The notes beneath the pieces were generated by a model. That model had not been told where the DNA came from. It did no database searches and saw nothing but the letters and a program-made list of their open reading frames with translations. A program made the translations under genes and the position numbers. This document shows, piece after piece, positions 27,241 through 39,811 of a stretch of DNA of 64,000 nt (position 1 is the stretch's first letter; each line of letters begins with the position of its first letter). Source of the DNA: Mycteria americana. Lineage: Eukaryota; Chordata; Aves; Ciconiiformes; Ciconiidae. Where the stretch lies: positions 135,249,077 through 135,313,076 of the forward strand of contig NC_134365.1 of the NCBI RefSeq assembly GCF_035582795.1, given 5' to 3'.

Positions 27241-28519
27241 TTATATTTCTTTATTAGACTGATATAATTGCAAAAAAAAATGGACATCTCTTGAGACGCA
27301 TTAGCCCTTCTTTAGATATGATAACAGCACAACAAACATCAAACTAAGTGCAGGCTGAGACTAAACTAATTGACTAGATAAACTGAGGGAGTAGATTGCA
27401 TCAACAAAAGAGTGAAGGTGTAGCAAAGATAGTATATGAGGAAAGTTATACATGATCATGAAAACAATATCTCAATTGAGCTTTCAATTTTATTAATCCA
27501 TATTACAAATTTTAGTCTGCATTTTTTAAGGTTATTTTCTGTAAATCTTCATCAAGGTTCAGGACAGAGCAGTCAGAGATGGAGAGGCTGTTTGTTGAAA
27601 ACATACTCATGCTTATAGCTACTCATTTCTGTTCTTTATCAGTTGCCCATGTGAAGGTATTCTGCTGCAGAGAGATTGTCCATTTTCACTCACACTTTCC
27701 AACAATGTGGAGAGGGAAATACACCACAAAAAATACTCTTGTGTGTGACTCGTACAAGTGCCCTTACAGCAGCAATTTCACTGCAATGGAAATGTGTTTG
27801 TCACTCTTAGAAGGTCTGGTTTCATTTAGGCTGGAAGGTGGGAGACAGAATCCACGAAAATGTTTTTTAAGTCTCATTTTCTTCTACATAAATTGCTGAT
27901 AGCTTCTAATAGAGATTTCAGCATCAGACGGTGTGCAACACTGTCTTGTATGTTTTGCGAGACTTTTCTTCTTTCACGCTAGTGACAGGAAGTTGGCTTA
28001 TTCAAAAATATGATTTATGTGCCTAGAGGAATGGCTTTGATGTAAGTCCTCCATGAGTTTCTGAGGCAGGTGATAAGATCATTTTTTCATGGGCCTGTGT
28101 GATAAACATCCAGACTGTCAGATACAATCAGGGTCTTTGGGGTGTTTTAGAGGGTTTCTGATTTTGTGGAGAAAGGTGTTTGGGTCAAGAGGTTTTCTGC
28201 ATATAGTAGATTCTAAGTTGCAATTTTTATGATGCTCATGTAACTGAAAAAGTTGACATTGTGGACTGGTACTCCCGAGACAGTTTCATATCAGCTGTTA
28301 TTAATGAGATACTACGAAAACAATGAAAGTTCCCTATCCAGTTAAGCAAGGTGGTGGAGGTGTTCTGTGTTAGGTACAGTAGTGGTTTAGTGATTCAAGT
28401 ATCTAGAAAGTCTTCCTAGCGTTATTCCCAAAACATGCCAATTAGTTCAAGAACCATCTTGATGTCCCCAACTATGCCTAGAACCTAAAGAAAATGGTGG
28501 CTCTTTAAACTGGACTTAA
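27241..28519. other. AT-rich unique sequence, no gene seen
   Basis: No gene is recognised. The 106-codon plus frame at 27579-27899 carries no identifiable domain. Further degraded CR1 between the two remnants is possible but not visible to me. Confidence 0.5.
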
Positions 28520-28580
28520 CAGACGAGAGCCTGGACCAGATGGTCTGCCAAGACCCCCTCCCTAATCATGCTACATAGTT
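28520..28580 (+). mobile_element. Probable old CR1 3' tail
   Basis: The text around CCTGGACCAGATGGTCTGCC, followed by CCCCCTCC, resembles the usual CR1 3'-UTR phrase in which a CTGGACTAGATGATCT-like stretch precedes a CCCTTCC motif. The terminal octamers are missing. It may be the 3' end of the remnant at 27060-27240 or a separate copy. Confidence 0.4.
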
Positions 28581-30027
28581 CAGTGTTTCATACATATAGT
28601 AAGAATGTAAAGGGAAATTCTCCACAGTGTTGAGAAATAACTTTGGATTCACAAGGGGGATAGATAATCTAGCAATTCATCTAGCAAGCATACAAAAAGA
28701 CAGATGGCACTCTTCACCACTGAGGGGAGTACAGGATGGTTTCTTTCTGAAACTGGGGAAATGTTTACCCAAACACATCTTTCAAAGTGCAATAAGAAGA
28801 CCAGGAAAATGACGATACAGTGATAGATAAGATGGTCAAAAACAGAACTTGATTGCATTGCCATTTACATTTTGTTTTGCAAGAGGTATGAATTAAGGAC
28901 GATTAATAAATTCAGCTTGATATTCTTTCTAAATAAAAAGGGGGTTATTTATATTTGACCTAATTAGAAGAGGAGCTAAGCATCTTCAGATGCTTCAGAC
29001 TTCAATTAAAGATGAAAATATTCACTATTGTCTATATCCATTAACAGCAGCTGCACCAATATTCTAGCAAATTTACAGAAAATAGAACATCTTTAATCAA
29101 ATTATGCTTCCTTATAGCACCACCTTTTTCAATGGAAGATGGATGAGACTGTAAAAATGAGACTGAAAATCACAGACTTTGAGGAACAAGTAATCTAAAG
29201 CTTATATGATTAGAACTTTTAACAAGATTTTAAAATACTAAATACCATTAATTGTGTTTTTCAAACCAACAATGCTAACATGGAAGAAGAAATAAGTGTT
29301 AACATTGCACAGTATTTCACCTTAGACTCCATGTAAAAATAAATTTTGTCTATCTCTAAAATAGTTTTACTTAGTCATCTTTCCCCCTTCATTTTCTGGA
29401 GTTAGAATTTAGAGATTATACTTTCTATCGCCAAATGAAAACTATTCATCCTTCATTGCACAAAAGGTGACACACTGTGCTGATGAGGATCAGTGCTTCC
29501 TTGACAGATTCGTTTCAGAAATCAAAACTTTTTTTTACCTTTTTTTTTTAAAAAAGAGATCATTGGATTTCATCACTATTTAATGACAAAGATTTAATGG
29601 CAGTAAAGAACTTGTCTAGTTTTAGGATAGAAGCTCTCTGTTCATACTACAAGATCTGGCTGCTTGAAGGAAGGAGCATGGCAACTCTCGCTAACAAAAA
29701 CAACAGTGCTATTCCAGAGTGATCAAGTAGCATGGAGGAGGAACAATACACTCTACAGCAGTGTGACAAGAAATTAATCAGATTTTAGCTATGAAGCTTA
29801 CAGCTGTGGTCACATGGTTTGTCTATGTGCTGTATGTTGTACAGCATGAGGTTCAGGGTACATACATTGCCTTTCTAGGGCACAAATGGCATCCATGGAA
29901 ATGTCTCCTCATTTTGAAAGCACATAATCCTCAATTAAATAAACATGAAAAACCTCAAGTGGATTTCAGTTCTACTGTGTGAGTTGGACTGATATCTCAT
30001 GCAGTGTAATCGGGCCAAAACTACTGT
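28581..30027. other. AT-rich unique sequence, no gene seen
   Basis: Low-complexity T and A runs occur at about 29528-29560. No exon, RNA gene or repeat family is recognised. The right edge is the target site of the LTR at 30028. Confidence 0.6.
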
Positions 30028-30605
30028 TGTGCTGGTTTTGGCTGGGATAGAGTTAATTTTCTTTATAGTAGCTAGTATGGGGCTATGTTTTGGATTTGTG
30101 CTGGAAACAGTGTTGATAATACAGGGATGTTTTAGTTGTTGCTAAGTAGTGCTTATACTAAATCAAGGACTTTTCAGCTCCCCATGCTCTGCCAGGTGCA
30201 CAAGGAGCTGGGAGGGGGCACAGCTGGGACAGCTGACCCCAGCTGACCAAAGGGCTGTTCCATACCATATGGCGTCATGCTCAGCATATACAGCTGGGGA
30301 AGAAGAAGGAAGGGGGGGACATTTGGAGTTATGGCATTTTGTCTTCCCAAGTAACCGTTAGGCGTGATGGAGCCCTGCTTTCCTGGAGATGGCTGAACAC
30401 CTGCCTGCCCATGGGGAGGAGTGAATGAATTCCTTGCTTTGCTTTGCTTGCATGCGCGGCTTTTGCTTTCCCTATTAAACTGTCTTTATCTCAACCCGTG
30501 AGTTTTCTCACTTTTACTCTTCCAATTCTCTCCCCCATCCCACCAGTGGGGAGTACACAAGCAGCTGTGTGGGGCTTAGTTGCTGGCTGGGGTTAAACCA
30601 CAACA
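30028..30605 (+). mobile_element. Solo LTR of an avian endogenous retrovirus (family 1, copy B)
   Basis: The 578-bp block begins TGTGCTGG and ends CCACAACA, so it has TG...CA ends. It is flanked by an exact 5-bp duplication ACTGT at 30023-30027 and 30606-30610, which fixes both boundaries. It is collinear with copy A at 14970-15532, which lies in the other orientation, but has about 15 bp more near 30212. An ATTAAA signal lies at 30474-30479. No internal retroviral genes are present, so it is a solo LTR. The intact duplication suggests recombination between the two LTRs of one provirus. A 5-bp duplication is typical of class III (ERVL-like) and some class I elements; I cannot assign the class. 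Confidence 0.95.
30474..30479 (+). promoter_or_regulatory. LTR polyadenylation signal ATTAAA (copy B)
   Basis: ATTAAA precedes a T-rich stretch (CTGTCTTTATCTCAACCC), consistent with a signal followed by a GU/U-rich downstream element. It is in the same position as in copy A. Confidence 0.6.
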
Positions 30606-33600
30606 ACTGTTTCCAAGTTAGCCAAATACATCTTCAGCCCACAATTTGGGCATAAATCCAGTATCAGCCACAAAACTATCTATTGGCAAACTAGTAGCCA
30701 TTTACAGGAAAGGTGTGGATCCACAGAGAATAGATTGATGTAACCAGGATTAGATGGCTGGATCTGAGGGAGTAATCTAATCTCCTTTGGCACTATGGAG
30801 AGAGGAATTTCTGGAACACAATTCACTTCAGCTCAAGACGGATATCTAATGTACATCAACATGAACCCTGCCCTCAAACTACCTGTTCATTTTCACTGAC
30901 GATGAAGAGAGCTCAGAGTGATCTAGCTCAGGGCAGTTTAATGTCATAAATATCTAAGCTTAGGTAAAATGAATCCCACACCACGTGACTTCTGGAAGAC
31001 AATCTGAAACATGAACTTGTCTTTGTTTATTTATAAAGTCAAAGAAGAAATTCAACCACAAAACTCACGCTCAGGAGAATTTTATCCACCTTAATGAACT
31101 CAGATTACATTCCATTTATGGTAGTACTTAGGATGCTAAATAATCATAATTTAGTAGAATACGTGTGCATGGCACACTGGCAGCCTCTGTGGTAATATAA
31201 CTATAATTGTATATAAGGCTGATGTCAGTAGAGAAGACCTGTTCAAACATTATTTGAAAAGATGCCATTCAATACATTTTTTAAAAGCTTTGTATGTAAC
31301 TTTCTGACACACATCTTAGGCTAAATCTGAGGACCTGCAACCCAGAAGACCCTATTCTCAGAAAAGTTGCAAACTATTGTAGAGAATGTGAAAGCCTGTA
31401 TCACCTGTGACCTCAGTGATGTCAACAGACACTTCTGTCCAAATTAAGGGTAATACATATGGCTCTGGCGAATAGAGCTACCATTTCAACCTTACCTTTA
31501 GCTATATTACGACGCTGTTTCTTTTTTTCTTTACAGTAGGGAGCAAAGCAGAGAAAAGACCTCTAACGGGAGCCAGGGATCTTCAGCCAAGCTCTCTTGT
31601 TAGCGTGAATTCTAATGCACGAGCCCTTCAGGGAGCAGCTAACTGATACCTGCTGATTTATTCTGACAGATGCTATCAATTCACTGCACATTTTCAAGGA
31701 AAGTGATGCAGGAGTAGCTTTAGGCAAGTGGGAGTCATAAAAAGTCCTGTGTTCAATGGAGCCAGGATGAGTTGCTCACTCTTAAGTAATCCATTCTTGA
31801 ACACTCCCCTCTCATAGTTCCCTATCCTAGCCTATATATGTATGTGTACATCCACCTCACCAGGCCACCTTGGCAGGTTACTCTGCTCTTCATGTGACCC
31901 AGTGACCCCATCCCAGCATGTGCTGTAGAAAGACAATCATGCTCTTTGATAACAGGTCAAGTATTAAGTAAACATAACAATATAACTTCTGTCTAAAGGC
32001 TGAAGCACAGGGGATGTCTCTCTGGAGACAGAAAAGATACTCTAAGGAAAGCCTGGGGGAACTTGAAGCTTTAAGAACAAAAGCGGATATAGCTATTAGA
32101 TTTTAGAATAAAGCTGTAGCTTTCTTGAATATTAAGAATAGAAAGACTTTCTCTTAAGACTAGCACAGAAAGAGAATGCAAATCCTCTGTCAATGACTGT
32201 GGAATGATACAGGTAGCAACAATTTTATTGCTGCATTCCATACCTTGTGCATTAAGCATATAAAAATAAGCATAAATATATAGCTCTGGTTAGTGGTGTG
32301 TAATGAGTTTTAGCTACCACATCTCATTTCCTTCTCATTTCCTCATGGCACTCATTTCCTCCTTCTCTTTCCTTGACTGTGGAAGAGAAATGTCTGTACC
32401 CATAGTCAGGACTGATTCCAAGGCCCTGCTTGATCACCTGCTCCACTGACAATAATATTGCAAAAAAACCTCACCACAGTTTCTCATGTACCTGGAAAAT
32501 ACACTGAATTCCCAAGATCTGGGCACAGCGTGGATAAAACTGGTGTTCTCCAAGGACTACAACTTATGGAGGAAGGATAACCTAAATGATTCAGGCTAGT
32601 TTAGTCAAAGCTTAGTCCAAAACATCAGTTCATAAACCATAGGAATAGACTGTAGCCCCTGCTGTGACAGCCAAGAAGTGTAGACAGGCCTGGGTACCTC
32701 TTGTACTTAGCTCTACAATAGCTCTGCAGCAGCATTCCAGCTGTGGCAACACAAAGGACAACCTGGCTCACCTAGCAGCTATCTGGCACATATCTTGTTC
32801 TAAGCTCTAGTTAGACAGCTACCGGTGCCTGAGCCACTGTGTTCAAAACTAGCACAAGTGTGTTTATACTAGATTTCCACTCACAGCTCTGCTGGCAGTA
32901 CATCTGTACGATTAAAGCTTTGTCATGCCAAAGGAGTGGGGGAATCCTATGACATTTAAACACTGAGCGCAACCATGAAGAATACATAGTAAGTAATAAT
33001 CCTACACCAGCTGGGGAGATCCTCTCAGGTACATATTATGATGTGACATCATTTTTTATGGCCCAATGATTTTTATACCTGATTCAACAAATAATAATTC
33101 TGTGATACCCTTTTCCACAACTGAATTACCATTACATAGGTATTTGTGAAATATGAAAATATACTTTAAACAGGTTTTTTTAATACTTATAAAACTACTG
33201 AAATAGTGTAGTTTCCAGTCCAAATATATTATTCTGTAATACAGCCCTGGACCTGCATAGCAAAACGTTGAAGTATTTTCATTGCTAATCTGACAGGTAA
33301 TATATTTTAACTAAATGATCTACCTATACATATTACAAATTATTAGTTGTCAATTAGATATACTGGTAATACAGGTAATTATATGTTTCAAGTAACAGAG
33401 CTGTACTTTGACACGCATTTACAGACTAATTAGCACTTCTGGGAAGCTTCTAGAAATAGAGCATTCAAAGTAGCAGTAACAAAGTAGTTTTGATCCAGTT
33501 CTTTCTCTTACCCTTCTTTTACCCCATGACATTATTCTCCACACATTTATGTTTCACCTTAATGGGGAGTATTTAGCCTCTCAGAAATACATACATTGTT

Positions 33601-36445
33601 CCTCATGGAGATTTCCGCAAATAGTTTCTTTTGCATCTTAAGAATAAAGCAAAACAATCCAAAATTTTCTCATCTCCATGAATTTGTTTTTTCAACATAA
33701 CAATTCATCCTGTTCCAAGGGCCTGGACTGTAAAGAGCAGAACTATTTGGTGGCCTTGTTGAAAATGAAATGTTTCATAGACATATGGAAGTGTCATCAG
33801 GAAAGGCTTTTGAAGCCAGTGCTGACCAAGAGAGAGCAACTAGTGGAATGTAAGAAACCTTCCTCCATTAAATGGTCCTGGCTGCAAACCAAAATGCAAA
33901 ACCATAATTCTGTTTCCGAACAGCACTTGGAAGGTTTTGGTCATGCACTAACAACAACATGCATTGGAAGGAAAACAAAACGCAAAACCTTGAAAGTCAC
34001 TAAGAATGAATTCTTGCCCTCTGGACAGCTCTATGGCAAAGATCAGCTTTTTTCTATGAGGCCAGTGACAAAGGACAGAATTTTTACCCGTGATTGAGCA
34101 CATGATTTTTTGTCTGTTTTCATAAATTCTAGAGAAAGGCTTTTATAGGTGCCCATGGAGACGTGAGCAGAAGGAATGCTGTTCTCTGAAATCCTAAATG
34201 AAAAAGTTTTTAATGACTTCTGCTGGTGAAGAAAATCCTAACACTCAATGGTCTTTTAAGACCACCAACAACAGAGAGAACAGAGAAACTGGGGGTCTAC
34301 GATGCATGGAAATTTATGGATGTCTGTGGTGTCTAATTTTTTCTACTGTGTAAGGGGGTGGGAATGACTGGAATTTTAAAAAATGAGAAAACCATTACTA
34401 AGAAAACACTTCTTACCAGTTGCAGCCTTCATCCCAATAGTGCAGTCTTCACCAACTGCTTCTGGTTTTGAGGTTTATGAATGAAGTTACCTATATAAAT
34501 CTTAATATAATAATTTATGGTTTCCATATTTAATTTGACATGACCTATCTACTTGAGGGACTATTAAATCAGTGTTGGAATGAAACATAAACCTTTCCAA
34601 AACGACAAAGCTTCCTAGCAGAGCTTCCTTCAACAATGAAAGGCGTTGTAACTGTTTAATATTCTATGCTCTTTATTAAGCCCATACAGAGTTTTATAGT
34701 GAGATACAAGATGATAGATAAAGACTCATAACATACACACAAGTCATATAAGAGAGAGGGTTTTTCCCTCAGAGGACTTTTCTAGCTGGGATGTATAGAA
34801 CTTAAACAAGGCTAGCTGTTTTGTGCTCCTTTCTACAATGGATGCCCTTCTGCACTGAAATGCCTTTCAGTAGGACAGCACAAGACAAACTGAATTGTGC
34901 AATTTGAATTATATAAGATGTTTGTCACAAAGGCATGCCTACTGCACAGTAAGGGCACCCCCAGCATGGGTTAGGCCAGAGAAACAATCTGATTTTTTAT
35001 CATTCACCCTTGTCTTATTATGTCCTGAACCAATACTCCATGAAGGCAAGCCAGTAATTTTGCCAACCAGAAATTGCAAAGGAAATCATAGCACTGTGCA
35101 AGTTAAACTTTCTGTAAAAATATCAGTGTTTGCTAAGTGTTTGTGTAGTTTTTGTGATGCCTTTTAGAGGGCCGATAAGGGAGAAAACTGAAAAAAAAGG
35201 TATGTTGGGATCCACTATGCTTCATACAAAACTCCTTTAGGAATTCAGCTGACTGTTCAAGAACACACTGTGACAGAAAGAGTGAGCAGAAATTCCAACT
35301 TAAGTTCACTCCTGGGCTTCTGCTGTCATTATCAGCAGCATCACCATTACTGCAATAGTGCCTATGATCAAGACGTTTGCTGTGCTGCACACCATATAAA
35401 TACAGGGTAATAAAAGAGCCCCACGAAGCTTCCAATTCTAACTTAAAAGTGTCCTTTCAGTGTCAGTTCCCAGAATACATTTTCTCTTCTGTTTTCAGAA
35501 TGGGGTTGTGGAACACTGCTCACTTACAGCACAGCCTGCATACTTCACAGGAAGCTGCAGTTTCACAAGATTACAGACAAGACCTATCCAACGGTACTCA
35601 AAAATCGGGAGGTGCCAGAGCACCCAGGTGAATACTCCCTATCCTTTCCTTCATCACTCACTGAGAGCCAGCACTCTGGACTCTGATGAGGAGAAAGAAT
35701 TACATGTCTTCAGCCCAAATAAGAGTGAGCTTCATGTCTAAAATACAGTCAACACAGCAGCCTCTCTATGTCAAAAGCTACTATGCATTTGATACTATGT
35801 TAGATTCCCTTACATGATATTAAATGGGGATTTTGTGATCCCTTATCTAATATAACGGAATTTCCATTTAAGACCATCCCAAAACAAACGATGACTCCCC
35901 ATTATATTTATCACCCTTCCCAACACAATTCAGTTCTCAATTACTCTTCCTTTAGTCTCTAATCCCCTAACTAGAAAGCTCCCAGAGGGAAACCTGCACA
36001 ATGGATAAGTGAATTTTACAAAATTATTCACTTTTCACATAGTTTAATTAACAAACTTGTTAGTCCAGCAAATAATCTGTTACTAATTAGCACAGAAGTG
36101 CCTACATCACTAACTAAAAACAGGAAAACTGCACTCCTTTGCAAGTTCATAACCTCATATTACTTTTGTAGCATATCATTATCTCCTGTATTTAATTTGA
36201 GAATTCAGGTCTGCCCTTTGCGACCGCAGCACACACAATGCAAGCCTTAACATTATTTTTTTTGCAAGGCGCTGTAAATATATATGTTCCAGGAAGTTAA
36301 ACTGCAAAAAAAAGTTATTTTATGCAATTTAACAAATGCTGTCCCATGAGTCTACCCTTTCTCAGTGCACTGTTTGATGCATCATAAATATGGCATTTCT
36401 TAACTGTCTACTGCTGGAGTTTGCAAACTTGATATGCCTTTAGCA

Positions 36446-36465
36446 GTGTGTGTGTGTGTGTGTGT
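36446..36465 (+). repeat. (GT)10 microsatellite
   Basis: Ten uninterrupted GT dinucleotides. A simple repeat, probably polymorphic. Confidence 0.9.
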
Positions 36466-38439
36466 ATTTGTTGGTTTATTGTCTTCATGGTGTTTGTAGT
36501 ATACCATTTATGCTGCAATATTCAATTATTTTCTCTAGCTACAAATCTTTTCTGACAGAAGTGAGAAACAATGAGTTTTAAAACAGAAAATCCCTCTGCT
36601 GATCATCAAAAATGAACTATAAACAGCCATCTTTGAGACCTCTCAAATAAAAGACTGCCTTTATAGTGGAAAGCACGAGCTGACCTAAATACAAGGGAGA
36701 CCATAAAATTTCCCTCTTAATTCATATGGGTAAAACAGAGGCATTAATGCACCCTCATGGGGGAGTTCTGAAAATCTTGCATAAATGTTTCCCAGAATAG
36801 AAGTCCATATATTTTCAGCCATAGTCACTCCCTTTCACCCTCTGCTAGGATACACAACCGTGCATGCTAGCTGAGAATGCTGGTCAGACTCTGGGCTACA
36901 AAAAATAAGAATCACTGAAATTGCTTAAAAGACGGTTACAGAATTGCTCATATGTCCATTCCAAGTCTTGGTCTGCTCCTAATAGCAGGCTGTACCTTAA
37001 AGACAGAGCCAAACACCAAGATACTCATTTTAACATATATTACAAATGGAATGGTTAGGAAAATAAAAGTATGGTAACACTACACTTAAGGTTTCTCCAA
37101 CCAACAGCACAGGAGCAGTCTGCTTCTAATCTAATCCTGTCGATTTCAGGAAAGATTCAGTCAAGTCACAAAAGAGCAAAACTTTTGCAAAATCAGGCCC
37201 TGACATGTTTTATAATTTTGAATGGAATCATGACATTGTGTAAATTTGTGTTTGCTGAGAGGTGCTGGCAGCAGGACTTATTGGGAAATGGGAAAGCTGG
37301 GACCCCAGTGCCTGTTTATTACTTATGGAAAGAACAGTTTGAGGATACACAGAAGAAGAATTGACAGGCATAATCGTAACTTCAGTACAGGGTCTTGACT
37401 AACTCTACCTGACTACGTCTGTTCATTTACTTAAAACTTCCCCTGGCACCAGTCTCTAACCATCTCACATCATGAAATTCACATTTAAAATCTTCAATAA
37501 TTCAGCCGTTCAATTAGTCAGCCAATCAATTATTCAGCTATAGATCTGCCCCACAAGGAAAATAAAACTTAATGGATGGACAGTTTACCTCCTACAAACA
37601 GAAGAACCTGAGTTGCTGATTACAGCTTAGATTTGGTCTCTGCCTAGGCACAATTCTCTGGAAAAAAAAATTGTCGAAATTTTTTTCCCTTTGCAGTTCT
37701 GATTAGCCCTGTTATAGTTCCAGAAAATGAGAAACATCTGAAAGTTTCCAACTCTTTGCCACCACAAGTAACATTACAGGTGATGCTTAACTACCTCATT
37801 TGCTTCTTGCTTAGGAAATGATTAGGACTGAAACGATGCTTTGTGCTGGAGATAATTAAATACTCTCCTCTAAAAGCTGTAATGGAATTTTTAAAACTCA
37901 GTTGCATTATTTTGCTTCTTGCTTTTCCTATGCTAGATGTAATTTCTTCATAAGGGAACCTTCCAAAAGGTTTTTCTTTCCTCTTATGAACTCCTTACTT
38001 CTGCTCTACAACTTTCTTTTTAAACCTGCTACCCACCAGTTCCTCCTCCTGCCTTTCTCAGTGACCATTAGGCTGAAAGACCACCTCTTTCAATCTCCTC
38101 TCACGAGACCGATGCCAAGCCCTGTAGATTTCTACAAGGACTGTGCTTGCTTCAGAATAGCTCGTACAGTTAGACACTGGTGTCCCAAAGCACTGAGATC
38201 GTGTTAAACAACTTGGCCAACCAAGTTCATCCAGGGCACAGAACTTACTCCTGCAAGTACTCCAACTTCTGGGCTGCTTAAACGCCACCACCACCAGTTT
38301 CATATCCTCCTGTCAGCACAAAAGGGTAAAGCACAGCTAGCCAGTTACTGACACACCAGCATAGCCTTATATGGTATTTTTTAATTCAAACCTATTTTCT
38401 ACTGTCACGGTCTCTAGCTTTTTATTCTATTCCATTGCT

Positions 38440-38458
38440 GGAAGGAAGGAAGGAAGGA
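38440..38458 (+). repeat. (GGAA)n microsatellite
   Basis: Four and three-quarter GGAA units run without interruption, followed by GGGGAAACC. Arrays of GGAA can bind ETS factors, but this one is short. Confidence 0.85.
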
Positions 38459-39811
38459 GGGGAAACCAGAAGTAAAAGGAGAATACCTTACACGCTTTCC
38501 AGAAATAAAGATGGCTATTTTCAAAACATTTTCTGATCAACCACAGGTATCACAGGGTTAGTATTTTTATGAAAGTAAGACTAGTGAAGAAAAGTGAGAT
38601 GAAAGTGGGTGACAGATCGGCCTCAACCAGCAGTCCCCCTGCACAGGGATGGTCACCCCAGTACAGGTGCTAAACTAACCCAAAAGGGGCAAGGTGCCTG
38701 GATCTCCTCCTAGAGCTCTCAGCAGAGTTACATGGTTCTTACCATACTTATCAATGCCCATCAGTTGAGCCCACATAACTGAGCATTACTGGTTTTATCA
38801 TAGACTGATGAAAGGTCTGAGAAAGACCTACTTTAGGGAAGGGGGAGGAGGGGAGAACTCATGCAACACATGTGATGTATAGTACACAAACACATACACC
38901 TGTAAAGGATTTTAGCTTTATCATAAGGTATTTTTCCCAATTGCAGTTATAGGAAACACAGCAGCCATTGCTTTGCATGATTGTAGCAAAGTCCTACTTA
39001 CTCCACAATACAGACATGCTATTAAATGTATCCATCTTGCAAATGAGCATTCAATGCAGTGAAACATTTCTAATCAATAATTTGTAGCTTGTGATCATTT
39101 TAAATTGCAACAGTGCCTAGCCCTGCCGCAAGAATCCAAACAATGGCACTTAAAACAAAAGAAAAAAGCACAACTTGTCTAATTTTCGGTTTAATGTGTA
39201 CCAGATTTATGTAAGCTTGTGCAGATAAATACTTTTTTCCAGTCAAGCAGAAATATACAAATAATAAATCAACTTCATCAAATTATTGGGAAATAGTCAT
39301 TGAAGAGGAAAAAAAATCGTAGCTTTACATTAATGCCGATAGAACTTGAATCACAAAACTGCCAAAGATAGCTTATTAGTCACTTTAAATAGGCATTCAA
39401 TAATTGAACTACCCTGAGGAATAATTATGGGCTATATTAAGACGACAGGAGTTTAAATTCATAAAGCTAAGAGTACATGCCATAAAGTGCCAAAGACACA
39501 TTGAATGAGCATCTATTCCTACCCCTGCATTTCTCCTCCCTTTTATCTATGTACAAAGAACAACCAAGTACTTTCAATCTAAAGAAAATTTTTTTAAATC
39601 TTTGGAAAAATGCACACACACACCCCTGACCTGAGAAAGAAGCATCAGTGAAACCTCCCCGAGAAACACTACACTTGTACCGATCATCAACTGGGAAGTG
39701 CCTTCAGCAGAGTGAAACTGCCCAGAAATGAACCTGTGTGGCAAACAGAAAGCAGATGAATGAAAGAAGATCCTCCTTACACAGTCTCTCCTAACATAGC
39801 AGTAATATGCC

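Larger units (their letters stand above)
30606..39811. other. 9.2 kb AT-rich unique sequence, no gene identified
   Basis: No exon or repeat family is recognised. The longest frame is 139 codons at 33678-34097 on the plus strand. It has no motif I know and is within chance length. Two stretches, about 36030-36440 and 38900-39200, look less random than their surroundings, with homeodomain-like and SOX/POU-like words, and might be conserved non-coding elements. Microsatellites at 36446 and 38440 are listed separately. Confidence 0.5.

Noticed and set aside
33678..34097. 139-codon plus-strand frame as a possible novel gene
   Set aside because: At about 40% GC the stop frequency is near 0.06 per codon, so the longest chance frame expected in 64 kb over six frames is about 140 codons. 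No motif, splice context or homologue is recognised.
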